DNA of 11,214 bases, from assembly GCA_947629855.1 (NCBI GenBank), contig CANRFI010000038.1:1-11214 (forward strand). The letters are read 5' to 3'. Shown here piece by piece: positions 1 to 8,898 of this stretch. Position 1 is the first letter of the stretch; every line of letters begins with the position of its first letter. The stretch is from an uncultured Clostridia bacterium. Its GTDB lineage: Bacteria; Bacillota_A; Clostridia; TANB77; CAG-508. Under the pieces are notes generated by a model. That model saw nothing but the letters and a program-made list of their open reading frames with translations, did not search any database and had not been told where the DNA came from. The position numbers were made by a program, and so were the translations under genes.

Positions 1-61
1 CATTTTTGGAAATTTTTTTGAATTAAATTATTTGAAATAAATTTTTAAATTATTGTTTTAT

Positions 62-90
62 ATAATAATACGTTTTTAATAAAAAGTCAA
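62..90 (-). promoter_or_regulatory. Candidate leftward sigma-A-type promoter leaving the window
   Basis: On the minus strand TTGACT (85-90) is followed after 17 nt by TATTAT (62-67), a good match to a housekeeping promoter. It lies beyond the terminator of the DGR-target gene and points off the left edge. It could therefore drive whatever follows, for example DGR accessory, template or reverse-transcriptase sequences, but nothing of these is visible. An ATG sits at positions 3-1 on the minus strand without a ribosome binding site. AT-rich DNA produces such matches by chance, so confidence is moderate. Confidence 0.4.
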
Positions 91-207
91 TAGCTTTCTG
101 AGAATATTTTACAATAAAAAATCTTTTTTCTGTAATTTGGTTGGAATAACAGGTGTCAAATCTTATCAACTTACATTTTATTGGTTTACAAGTTATTAGG
201 ATGTATG

Positions 208-235
208 AAAAAGCACCACAGTAAGAAGTGGTGCT
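208..235 (-). terminator. Rho-independent terminator of the prepilin/DGR-target gene
   Basis: A perfect 8-bp stem (AGCACCAC, 212-219, with GTGGTGCT, 228-235) encloses an 8-nt loop. On the minus strand it is followed by a run of five T (212-208). It stands about 105 nt past the stop codon of the gene ending at 341 and is the first GC-rich hairpin after it. The remaining 1-340 stretch holds only this terminator, the inverted repeat at 322-347 and a candidate leftward promoter; I see no gene there. Confidence 0.8.
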
Positions 236-321
236 ACATTAGTTTCCTATTCAATTATAGCATATTAAAGCTACTTTTTCTATTATTTGAATTTTGGTTT
301 TCACAGAGTTCAGTCCTACTT

Positions 322-347
322 GTACTGAAAATACTAATTTTCAGTAC
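322..347. repeat. Perfect inverted repeat at the end of the DGR variable region
   Basis: GTACTGAAAAT (322-332) and its exact complement ATTTTCAGTAC (337-347) flank a 4-nt loop. The repeat overlaps the stop codon of the prepilin-like gene and directly abuts the end of the variable region. In characterised DGRs a hairpin or cruciform with a short stem and 4-nt loop just downstream of the variable region is needed for efficient retrohoming (known for the Bordetella phage DGR). Position and geometry match that role. It could alternatively help end transcription, but it has no clean U-tract. Confidence 0.7.
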
Positions 348-1879
348 AAAGCTGGGCGAAACGAACCGTCGTAGATAGCACCGGTCGTAGTGGTGTAGCC
401 GCGGTCAGAAGCTGGATGACTAGAACTGTCAACAATGAAAGTGCCTCCCCTACAACCACAAGGATAGTTAGTGTACGCAGTAGCATGTTCTAAGGTCCAT
501 TCATATTCGTTTCCTACAAAATCATAAATATTTGACTTCTTTGTGTTATCTGATGCTCCTGTTGAAAGTAATGTGTTATCTTCATTATTATCATCATATG
601 ATAATTTATTTCCTGATATTTTACTCCAGGTTTCATTATTATTATAATATCCTTTTGCATTTTGGCTTGTTATTGGTAATCCTACATTACTATAATTTCC
701 CCATTTTCCACTATCTGAATTAATATCTGCTACATTTAAATCATTACTTTTTACTTCTAAAAATTTGCATACTAAATCCCATTGGATTCCAAATAATAAA
801 CTACTTGTTTTACTACTATCTGGTGATATAGCCTTTGCTAATGTTTCTGCTTGGCTACATGTTACATAGTTATATGGTATTGCATCTTTTTGTATTATTG
901 CTTGTGTTGCATCTATAGGATTTTCTTTTGATGTTCTTGCTTTACTTAAATCTGTTCCGGTTGTTCCATCTATTCCTGCTTCATATCTTCCTATCCAAAA
1001 TCCTCCATTTTTATATACACTTTTTATCATTTTTTGATATGTTTCTTTATATTCACTTAGTGTTAATCCACATCCAGTATTTAATCCTTGTTCATCAGAA
1101 TTTGCGGTATTTTCCGTTACTATGTCATTTGTTCCTCTGTCTGCATACCACTCATCTGTCCAATTATTATATTTTGAATCTTCGATTTGTTCTGCACTAC
1201 CTTTTGTATATGGGTCTGCATATGCTTTTAGTGCTGCTGTTATGGAATCACACTTTGCTTGGTCATCTTCAGAATATCCTGTTTCATTTGTAAATGTTAA
1301 ACCTGTTGGCATTTGTGATTTTGGCACTTCTACCCATACCCACTCATTATCATTCGTATCTTTTATTACAATGCCTTCATTTGCATCTGGTTCTACTACT
1401 GTTGCTCCTTCTGGCATACTTCCTGCTGGATTTGTTTCTGCAGTATTTACATTTTTAAATGTAGGTGTTTTGGATGGGTCTGTTGGATCTCCTGCCGCTT
1501 CTCCTTCTACCGTTACTTTTCCGTTACCATCAATTTTTACTTTGCATCCATCTACTGTTAACTCTGCTGGTAAACTTTCTATTGGTAAACCACTTGTTAT
1601 TCCTTCTACATTTTGTAAATTTTTATTTAATTCACTTAAGTCTATATTTCCACTATTGTCTAAACTTCCCATTACCTCTACTTGCACTTTTTCTTTTGCA
1701 TTTTCTTGTTTTGTTAAGCCTTGTGCAGTTTGTGCTTTTGTTAAAATTCCATTTTCTCCTGTTAAGGTTGCAATTGACACTGCAGCTAAAATTAAAAGTA
1801 CAATTATTGTTATTACAAGTGCTATTAGTGTAATACCCTTATTAGTTTTTTGTTTTGCTTTTACATTTAATTTTTCCAT
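341..1879 (-). CDS. Prepilin-like surface protein with C-type-lectin/FGE-fold C terminus; candidate DGR target
   Basis: The 512-residue protein begins with a type IV prepilin-like leader: a basic stretch, then K14-G15 as the likely cleavage site, then a hydrophobic segment (about 16-38) of the ITLIALVITIIV type common in Clostridia. The usual Glu at mature position 5 is Ala. After a low-complexity linker, the region from about residue 160 resembles the formylglycine-generating-enzyme/C-type-lectin fold (FWIGRYEAG, YDFVGNEYEW, CRGG). The last 38 residues read RGG...PAS-R...TTTT...SFRPALY, the pattern of DGR variable regions. AGGAGG lies 12 nt before the ATG. The gene stands alone between its own promoter and terminator. 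Inference: a surface-exposed, retroelement-diversified binding protein, possibly carried on a pilus or pseudopilus; the ligand is unknown. Confidence 0.85.
   Translation of the reverse strand: MEKLNVKAKQKTNKGITLIALVITIIVLLILAAVSIATLTGENGILTKAQTAQGLTKQENAKEKVQVEVMGSLDNSGNIDLSELNKNLQNVEGITSGLPIESLPAELTVDGCKVKIDGNGKVTVEGEAAGDPTDPSKTPTFKNVNTAETNPAGSMPEGATVVEPDANEGIVIKDTNDNEWVWVEVPKSQMPTGLTFTNETGYSEDDQAKCDSITAALKAYADPYTKGSAEQIEDSKYNNWTDEWYADRGTNDIVTENTANSDEQGLNTGCGLTLSEYKETYQKMIKSVYKNGGFWIGRYEAGIDGTTGTDLSKARTSKENPIDATQAIIQKDAIPYNYVTCSQAETLAKAISPDSSKTSSLLFGIQWDLVCKFLEVKSNDLNVADINSDSGKWGNYSNVGLPITSQNAKGYYNNNETWSKISGNKLSYDDNNEDNTLLSTGASDNTKKSNIYDFVGNEYEWTLEHATAYTNYPCGCRGGTFIVDSSSHPASDRGYTTTTGAIYDGSFRPALY
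344..457 (-). other. Candidate DGR variable region (VR)
   Basis: This encodes the C-terminal 38 residues. It starts with the conserved CRGG, continues through PAS and TTTT, and ends SFRPALY, the end typical of Firmicutes DGR targets. Codons switch to C- or T-ending, GC-richer triplets (GAC CGC GGC TAC ACC, ATC TAC GAC GGT TCG), unlike the A/T-ending codons of the rest of the gene. Many fit NNC or NNT, as expected when AAC or AAT template codons have had adenines replaced. The GC-richer 3' end (TCG TTT CGC CCA GCT TTG) would be the initiation-of-mutagenic-homology segment. I found no template repeat copy and no reverse transcriptase in the window, so both must lie elsewhere. Confidence 0.75.
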
Positions 1880-2003
1880 TTTTCTTATATTCCTCCTTAG
1901 TTTTGATATTTGTTTTTTTATTATTTACATTATTTCCATTTTCATAAATAGTATTCTTATTAAGAATCTTTATTTATAAAAATAGCAAATAGCATATATT
2001 AAA

Positions 2004-2032
2004 ATTGTACTATAAGTATTTTTTGTTTTCAA
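2004..2032 (-). promoter_or_regulatory. Promoter of the prepilin/DGR-target gene
   Basis: On the minus strand TTGAAA (2027-2032) is separated by exactly 17 nt from TACAAT (2004-2009). This gives a leader of about 115 nt before the ATG at 1879. A small palindrome in the leader (1953-1967, ATTCTTA-N-TAAGAAT) might be an operator or simply a weak hairpin. The gene is transcribed alone, since the terminator at 2070-2127 closes the operon upstream. Confidence 0.55.
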
Positions 2033-2069
2033 TACTTTTTATGAATTATTTTATTTTATTTTTACAACA

Positions 2070-2127
2070 AAAAATTCTGGTTGTATATATATGAATAAAA
2101 CTCATGTATATACAATCAGAATTTTTT
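2070..2127. terminator. Long hairpin terminator ending the heat-shock operon, usable in both directions
   Basis: A 25-bp near-perfect inverted repeat (arms about 2070-2094 and 2102-2126, two wobble-type mismatches) has an A-run on one side and a T-run on the other. It is therefore a terminator in either orientation. On the minus strand it follows the hydrolase stop codon (2129) by only a few bases. That tight fit independently supports the frameshift-corrected end of that gene. Confidence 0.85.
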
Positions 2128-2128
2128 A

Positions 2129-3017
2129 CTATTTTGAATTTATTAATTCTATTATATCTGTGTAAGCTTGTTTAGCTAAATCTTCACTATCAAGCTTTTC
2201 TATTATCCAAATGTGTGAAGCATTTTCGTATTCTCTTATTTGAATTTGTTCTCCGTATGCCTTTTTCTTGTGCTTTTTCTTTTAAAAGCTTAGCATCTGG
2301 ATTTAAAATATCATTTGTTCCTATAAAAATAGTTATATTTTTTAATTTTAACAAATCTCCATCAATAGGATTTACTAAATATGAATTAATTCCTTCATTT
2401 CCTGCATAAGTAATTCCTGCTAACTTTAATGTATCTTTATTTAAAACTTTATCTTTTTCTTCATATTCTTCTATTTCTGGGTTTTGTAATCTTACATCTA
2501 ACCATGGAGAAATAAAGATTGTTTTTGATGGCATTGGTAAGTTTTCTTCTCCTATTTTTTCCTCTATTGCTAAGCCAAGACCTCCTCCTGCTGAATCACC
2601 CATTAAAATTAAATTATTTACATCTACCTTATTTATTAGTTCCTTATAAAATGGAATCATTATTTCGAATACATCTTTATAATTATATTTTGGTGCCAAT
2701 GGATAGTCTGGCATAATTATTGTTGCTTTTGTATCTTCTACTATTTTCTTTAATAATTCCCAATGTTTTTGACTTGCTTCTGCCATATAAGATCCACCAT
2801 GAAGATATAAAATTGTTTTTTCTGTTTTTGGCTCATTTTTTGGACTAATAATAAATATATTTCTTTCCATAAATTCTTCTTGCTTAATTTCAAAAGTTTC
2901 TTTCATTTCTTCTGGCACTTTACTTTCTACATCGAATAATAGATAATAACTCATACCAACTAACAATATTAGTAGTATTATAAATAACATCCCTATTGCT
3001 ATTTTTGTTCTTTTCAT
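2129..3017 (-). CDS. Membrane-anchored alpha/beta-hydrolase (esterase/lipase), needs +1 frameshift
   Basis: The 295-residue product, after a +1 shift, is an alpha/beta-hydrolase-3 type esterase. It has an N-terminal membrane anchor (about 5-27), the HGG oxyanion motif (73-75), nucleophile Ser142 in GDSAG, and a probable catalytic Asp236 in GTND. His268 in ASHIW is the likely third triad residue. The zero frame meets CGG after codon 254 and continues with unrelated sequence to a stop near 2190. Skipping the C at 2255 restores GEQIQIREYENASHIW and the stop at 2129-2131. The catalytic His is thus encoded only after the shift. AGAGGA lies 6 nt before the ATG, and the gene follows dnaJ by 36 nt in the same operon. 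The substrate is unknown; it probably faces the outside of the membrane. Confidence 0.85.
2252..2255 (-). other. CGGA +1 frameshift site in the hydrolase gene
   Basis: The coding strand reads GGC ATA CGG AGA ACA. Conserved sequence resumes if the C (2255) is skipped: GGC ATA GGA GAA CAA. The zero frame stays open for about 20 further codons, so an unshifted product would be a 275-residue protein lacking the catalytic His. Confidence 0.85.
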
Positions 3018-3053
3018 TTCATTCCTCTTAATATTTTTTATTAATTTACTTTT

Positions 3054-4218
3054 TTATCCGAAAAATCCACGCTTCTTTATAGGTGGTTGCTCATTCATAG
3101 TTCTTGCAAGTTGTACAAGTAAATCTCTTTGCTCTTTAGATAATCTTTTTGGTGTTTGGACTATTACTGTAAAAATAAAATCTCCACTATTATTAGAGTT
3201 TACAAATTTAAATCCTTTATTCCTAATAGTAAATTTAGTTCCTGTCTGTGTTCCTTCTGGGATTTTATAGGTCTCTTTTGTTCCATCTACCATTGGAACT
3301 TCTATATCACTACCTAATGTTGCCTGTGTAATTGTAATTGGAATATCACATAAAACTTGATTTCCTTTTCTTGTATATATGCTATGTTTCTTAATTCTAA
3401 CAGTAATATAAAGGTTTCCTTGTGGTCCACCTTTTTCTCCTGGCTCTCCTTCTCCTTTTAATACTACTGTTTGATTATCATCAATACCAGCTGGAATTTT
3501 AACTTTTATTTTTGGCTGTTTTCTTACTTTTCCTCTTCCATGACAAGTTTCACATGGCTCCTTAATAACTTCACCTGTACCATGACAATTACTACAAGTT
3601 CTTCTAGTTTGCATTTGTCCGAAGTATTGTATTTTGAACTTGTGTTACTTGACCTGTACCATTGCATACTGTACACTTTGTAACTGATGTTCCTGGTTTT
3701 GCTCCAGTTCCATGACAAGTATCACATTTTTCATCTCTAGTAATAACTATTTCTTTTTCAACGCCTAAAAAGGCTTGTTCAAAAGTTATTTCAATTGATA
3801 TATTTAAGTCTTCTCCTTTTCTAGGTCCATTTTGTCTTTTTGATGTACTTCTTCCACCAAATCCACCTCCAAAGAAAGAAGAAAATATATCACCTAAATC
3901 ACCAAAGTCACTAAATCCATCAAATCCAGAACTAGAATAAGAATAATATCCGTTTTGTCCTCCAAAAGGTCCTTGACCACCAAATCCCTGTGGCCCATCT
4001 GGTCCGAATTGGTCATACATTCTTCTTTTTTCTGGATCTGATAATGTTTCATATGCTTCATTTACTTCTTTAAATTTTGCTTCAGCTTCTTTTTTATTAT
4101 CTGGGTTAGCATCAGGATGGTATTTTTTTGCAAGTTTTCGATAAGCCTTTTTTAATTCATCCTCTGTTGCATTTTTGTTTACCCCTAACACCTCATAATA
4201 ATCTCTTTTACTTGCCAT
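3054..4218 (-). CDS. dnaJ: Chaperone DnaJ (Hsp40), needs +1 frameshift
   Basis: DnaJ is the J-domain co-chaperone that delivers substrates to DnaK and stimulates its ATPase. The corrected product is 387 residues, normal for the family. It shows the J domain (about 5-70) with HPD at 34-36, a Gly/Phe-rich region (about 72-123), four zinc-binding CxxCxGxG repeats (starting at C165, C182, C208 and C222) and C-terminal peptide-binding domains to about 370. The zero frame meets CGG after codon 199, between zinc repeats 2 and 3, and stops after 204 residues. Skipping the C at 3621 gives [11 protein letters not shown] and continues. The unshifted product would be J domain plus G/F region plus half a zinc finger. 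The ribosome binding site is a weak GGGGG run, just after a perfect palindrome (4233-4246). Confidence 0.95.
3618..3621 (-). other. CGGA +1 frameshift site in dnaJ
   Basis: The coding strand reads ATA CTT CGG ACA AAT. Skipping C (3621) gives ATA CTT GGA CAA ATG CAA, the expected DnaJ sequence ILGQMQ between zinc motifs 2 and 3. The zero frame ends in TAG a few codons later. CTT before a rare Arg codon recalls the yeast Ty1 +1 site CUU AGG C, but here the codon is CGG. Confidence 0.9.
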
Positions 4219-4232
4219 TGTTTTCCCCCACT

Positions 4233-4246
4233 TTAAGACGTCTTAA
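4233..4246. repeat. Perfect 14-bp palindrome in the dnaJ leader
   Basis: TTAAGACGTCTTAA is a perfect palindrome 14 nt upstream of the dnaJ start codon, just before its weak GGGGG ribosome binding site. It could be a regulatory site or a small RNA structure affecting dnaJ translation. A chance palindrome in AT-rich DNA is also possible. Confidence 0.35.
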
Positions 4247-4257
4247 TTTTTTCTTAG

Positions 4258-4286
4258 AAAGAGGGATTTTGAGCCAATCCCTCTTT
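4258..4286. other. Hairpin in the dnaK-dnaJ intergenic region
   Basis: AAAGAGGGATT (4258-4268) and AATCCCTCTTT (4276-4286) form an 11-bp stem with a 7-nt loop, nine bases after the dnaK stop. On the minus (coding) strand it is followed by an A-rich, not U-rich, stretch, so it is not a good terminator there. It more likely protects the dnaK 3' end or marks an RNA processing site that reduces dnaJ relative to dnaK. Confidence 0.55.
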
Positions 4287-4294
4287 TCCTTTTA

Positions 4295-6206
<1,912 letters not shown>

Positions 6207-6286
6207 TTATATAAATTTTTATTAATAATGATTTTTCCTCGTTTTTTAATCATTATATTAAAATTAATAACTATATAATTAGATTT

Positions 6287-6316
6287 ATTGTATACTTTTT
6301 ATTAATAGAGCTACAA
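6287..6316 (-). promoter_or_regulatory. Possible internal promoter ahead of dnaK
   Basis: On the minus strand TTGTAG (6311-6316) precedes TACAAT (6287-6292) by 18 nt, in the unusually long 167-nt grpE-dnaK gap. A weak 9-bp inverted repeat (6225-6256) lies between this and the dnaK start. It may give extra dnaK transcription, but the match is modest and the DNA is very AT-rich. Confidence 0.3.
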
Positions 6317-6319
6317 TAT

Positions 6320-6836
6320 TTAATTTGCAACTACTACCATTGAATGTCTAATTACTCGATTGCCTATTTTATATCCTTTTCTAAATTCTTGTGCAATTTC
6401 TTTTTCTCCTAAATTTTCATCTTGAATACTGCTTACCGCTTCATGAAGGCTTGGATCAAAAGTTTCTCCTATTGCTTTTATTTCTTCTACTCCTTTTGAT
6501 GCTAATACATCTTTTAATTGTTTTAATACTAATTCAATTCCTTTTTTGTATTCTTCGTCACCGGGTTTCTGCTTTTACTGCATTTTCTAAATTATCTACA
6601 ACTGGAAGTATAACTTCTACAACATCTGAAAGTATTGAATTATATAATGTTTCTCTTTCTTTGCTATTTCTTTTTTTGAAATTTTCAAATTCTGCTAATA
6701 TTCTTTTATATCTGTCATCTAATTCATCATAATCTTGTTTTGGCACCATTTCTCCTTTTTTATTTTCTTCTTGATTTTCTGTGTTTTCTACATTTTCTTG
6801 GTTTTCTAATTCCTCTTGGTTTTCTTTTTCTGCCAT
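6320..6836 (-). CDS. grpE: Nucleotide exchange factor GrpE, needs +1 frameshift
   Basis: GrpE dimers release ADP from DnaK. The corrected protein is 171 residues: a Glu/Asn-rich N-terminal tail (about 1-28), a long coiled-coil region (about 30-90), then the four-helix and beta domain with the family signatures FDPSLHEAV and GYKIGNRVIRHSMVVVAN at the end. The zero frame meets CGG immediately followed by TGA after codon 91. Skipping one C (6563) turns ACC CGG TGA into ACC GGT GAC and restores ETGDEEYKKGIELV. An unshifted product would be a 92-residue coiled-coil fragment without the DnaK-binding domain. AGGAG lies 9 nt before the ATG, and the gene starts 20 nt after hrcA. Confidence 0.95.
6560..6563 (-). 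other. CGGT +1 frameshift site in grpE
   Basis: The coding strand reads GAA ACC CGG TGA CGA. Skipping one C gives GAA ACC GGT GAC GAA (E T G D E). Here the extra base lies in a run of three C, so of the four sites this one is most open to a length error. CGG followed directly by an in-frame TGA also recalls prfB-type +1 sites, but the pattern matches the other three. Confidence 0.85.
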
Positions 6837-6856
6837 TTAATAGCACTCCTTTCTCT

Positions 6857-7864
6857 TTATTTATTATTATCATCTAGTTTTTTACTAATATATTTCATAA
6901 CTGAAATTACTTTTGAGTAATCCATTCTTTTTGGTCCTATAATTCCTATTGTTCCTAAGTCTTTTCCATTTACTTTGTGTTTAAATGTTACTACACTAAA
7001 GTCTTTTAGCTCTTCTTTTTCGTTTTCTTCTCCAATATAAATATTAATATCCTTTGCAAATCCTGTGTTTAACATATCAGATACTAATTCTTTAGTATCT
7101 AATATATTAACAAAATTTTTTGCTACTTCTAAGCTATTAAACTCTGGTAAGTCAAATGATTTGTTAGCTCCTTCTAAGTAAATTTTATCTTCTTCTAATA
7201 CTTTTTTTATTTGTTCTATTACTGGCTTAATTACATTTACGCTATATGTCATTTCATCATATAAGTATTCTTCTAATGGTCTGTCTATTGTTTCAATTGG
7301 TTGCCCTTTTAATTTGTGATTGAACATATAGTTCATTGTTTCAACTTGTTTTTCGTTTATGTCCTCATCAAATTTTATTATAGTTTCTTTTACTAAACCT
7401 GTATCTGTCAATATTACTGCTAACATCATTCTAGAGCCTAATAAAACAAATTTTATTTCTTCTATTAATTGGCTTGATGTTTTAGGTCCAATTGAGACTG
7501 TTGTATAGTGTGTAACTTCTGAAATTGTATTTGCTGTAATTTTGGTTAAGTCTTCTATTTCGTTTACTTTGGTTTCTAATTTAGTACTTATATATTTAAT
7601 TTCTTCTAGACTTATTGCTTGATCATTTATTAATTCATCAACATAGTATCTGTAACCTTTTGCTGATGGGATTCTGCCACTTGATGTATGCGTTTTATCT
7701 AAATACCCTATTTTTTCTAGTTCTGCCATTTCATTTCTAATAGTTGCACTACTACAGTTTAATCCATAATGATTGGTTAAGCTGTTTGAACTTACTGGTT
7801 CTGCTGTATTTATATATTCTTCTACTATTGCTTGTAAGACTTTCTTTTTTCTTTCATCTAACAA
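6857..7864 (-). CDS. hrcA: Heat-inducible transcription repressor HrcA
   Basis: HrcA binds CIRCE operators and represses the dnaK operon until heat or misfolded protein titrates GroE away. The 335-residue product has the family's normal length. It has an N-terminal winged-helix domain (about 1-75, with SSATIRNEMAELEKIGYL and SSGRIPSAKGYRYYVD) followed by a GAF-like effector/dimerisation region. The start is TTG at 7864; AGAGGTG lies about 7 nt upstream and the MLDERKKKVL start fits the family. It is the first gene of the operon and sits directly behind its own target sites, so it is autoregulated. Unlike the four genes after it, it is an intact single reading frame with no in-frame CGG. Confidence 0.97.
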   Translation of the reverse strand: MLDERKKKVLQAIVEEYINTAEPVSSNSLTNHYGLNCSSATIRNEMAELEKIGYLDKTHTSSGRIPSAKGYRYYVDELINDQAISLEEIKYISTKLETKVNEIEDLTKITANTISEVTHYTTVSIGPKTSSQLIEEIKFVLLGSRMMLAVILTDTGLVKETIIKFDEDINEKQVETMNYMFNHKLKGQPIETIDRPLEEYLYDEMTYSVNVIKPVIEQIKKVLEEDKIYLEGANKSFDLPEFNSLEVAKNFVNILDTKELVSDMLNTGFAKDINIYIGEENEKEELKDFSVVTFKHKVNGKDLGTIGIIGPKRMDYSKVISVMKYISKKLDDNNK

Positions 7865-7878
7865 TTTTTTTCACCTCT

Positions 7879-7905
7879 TTAGCACTCTTTTGCTTTGATT
7901 GCTAA
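7879..7905. promoter_or_regulatory. CIRCE element, promoter-proximal copy
   Basis: TTAGCACTC, 9 nt, GATTGCTAA: the canonical 9-9-9 CIRCE inverted repeat with one mismatch in the second arm (consensus GAGTGCTAA). It lies between the -10 region and the hrcA start, the usual position, and is the HrcA binding site. Confidence 0.95.
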
Positions 7906-7916
7906 ACATCTTATAT

Positions 7917-7943
7917 ATTATACCCATATTTAGCACTTGTCAA
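7917..7943 (-). promoter_or_regulatory. Promoter of the hrcA-grpE-dnaK-dnaJ operon
   Basis: On the minus strand a consensus -35 TTGACA (7938-7943) and a consensus -10 TATAAT (7917-7922) are separated by a short 15-nt spacer. An alternative TAATAT -10 gives 17 nt. The -35 overlaps the second CIRCE-like element and the start region leads into the first, so HrcA could block both polymerase binding and clearance. Confidence 0.8.
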
Positions 7944-7956
7944 TACTTTCTGCTAA
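7930..7956. promoter_or_regulatory. Second, degenerate CIRCE-like element over the -35 box
   Basis: TTAGCACTT, 9 nt, TTCTGCTAA keeps the 9-9-9 layout and the outer TTAGCA/TGCTAA pairs, but the inner three bases of the right arm differ from GAGTGCTAA. It is centred 51 bp from the good CIRCE, about five helical turns. This would allow cooperative binding on one face of the DNA (inference). Confidence 0.6.
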
Positions 7957-8023
7957 ATTTTTTGTGAATTTTTTGTGTCGTCGAAATTGTCTCCTAGATT
8001 GAAGCTTTTAACAGTTTCTAAAA

Positions 8024-8062
8024 AAATAAAAATTTGAAATATTTTATTTCAAATTTTTATTT
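8024..8062. terminator. AT-rich hairpin terminator after murI
   Basis: A perfect 17-bp stem (8024-8040 with 8046-8062) and 5-nt loop has A/T runs on both sides. On the minus strand it lies 48 nt past the murI stop and is followed by a T-run. It separates the murI gene group from the heat-shock operon promoter. The remaining part of 7957-8110 shows nothing further. Confidence 0.75.
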
Positions 8063-8110
8063 ATAGTATAAACTTTAAAAATTTTAAAAAATCTGTTTCA
8101 GATTATAATA

Positions 8111-8866
8111 TCATAATGATTTTAGTATTTGAAAAAAACTTTCTTCTTTTTGTTTTAGTTTTTGAGAGTCTTCAAATTCTATTTTTCCATTTTCCTTATC
8201 ATTTAATAAATTTTCTTCTTCTAGTATGTCTTTTAAATGTTTAGCAAGATTAGGTGCACCATTAAAAAATTTAACTTGTCCTAATACTTCTTGTATTTCT
8301 TTTTGTATTAAAGGATAATGTGTACATCCAAGTACTACATTTTCTACTTTTTCTTTATAAATGCCAATGTTTTCTTTTAGGTATTTGTTTATTTCTTCTT
8401 TGTTATCATTTTCTATTATATCAGCTAGTCCTACACATGGTAGTAAATAAGTTTTATGATTATCATATTTTTTTAATAATAAATTAAATTTTTCACTTTC
8501 TATAGTTCCTTTTGTAGCCATAACTAAAGTTGGCTTTTCATATGCATAATCATATACCATTTTATAAGCTGGTTCAATTGCAACAAACATCATTTGGGGA
8601 TATTTTTTTCTTAAAAAGTTTACTGCTTTGCTACTTGCTGTATTACAAGCAATTACAATTATTTTACATTCTTTTGATATAAGATATTTTACTATATTAT
8701 CACATATTTTTTTTATTTCTTCATCTGTTTTATTTCCATATGGATTATTTTTTGAGTCACTATAGTATATATAATTTTCATTTGGTAGGATTTTAATTAT
8801 TTCTTTTAATACTGTAATTCCTCCTATTCCCGAGTCAAAAATTCCTATTTTACCATTTTTGTCCAA
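8111..8866 (-). CDS. murI: Glutamate racemase
   Basis: MurI interconverts L- and D-glutamate in the cytoplasm, supplying D-Glu for peptidoglycan stem peptides. The 251-residue product is close to the usual 260-270. It has the N-terminal signature IGIFDSGIGG (7-16), YYSDSKNNPYG (35-44), the first catalytic Cys74 in ACNTAS, and the second pair Cys181/His183 in GCTHYPL. The start is TTG at 8866; the nearby ATG is out of frame and the family N-terminus requires this start. The ribosome binding site is poor (GAGTGGG). It lies 32 nt after the oxidoreductase gene and is probably the last gene of that transcript. Confidence 0.95.
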   Translation of the reverse strand: MDKNGKIGIFDSGIGGITVLKEIIKILPNENYIYYSDSKNNPYGNKTDEEIKKICDNIVKYLISKECKIIVIACNTASSKAVNFLRKKYPQMMFVAIEPAYKMVYDYAYEKPTLVMATKGTIESEKFNLLLKKYDNHKTYLLPCVGLADIIENDNKEEINKYLKENIGIYKEKVENVVLGCTHYPLIQKEIQEVLGQVKFFNGAPNLAKHLKDILEEENLLNDKENGKIEFEDSQKLKQKEESFFQILKSL

Positions 8867-8898
8867 TTTATCCCACTCTTTCTTCTTTACTTTTAAAT

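Noticed and set aside
1122..1979. Open frame of 285 codons on the plus strand opposite the prepilin gene
   Set aside because: It is antisense to a gene with recognisable domains, has shadow-type composition (Ser/Phe/Leu-rich) and no ribosome binding site.
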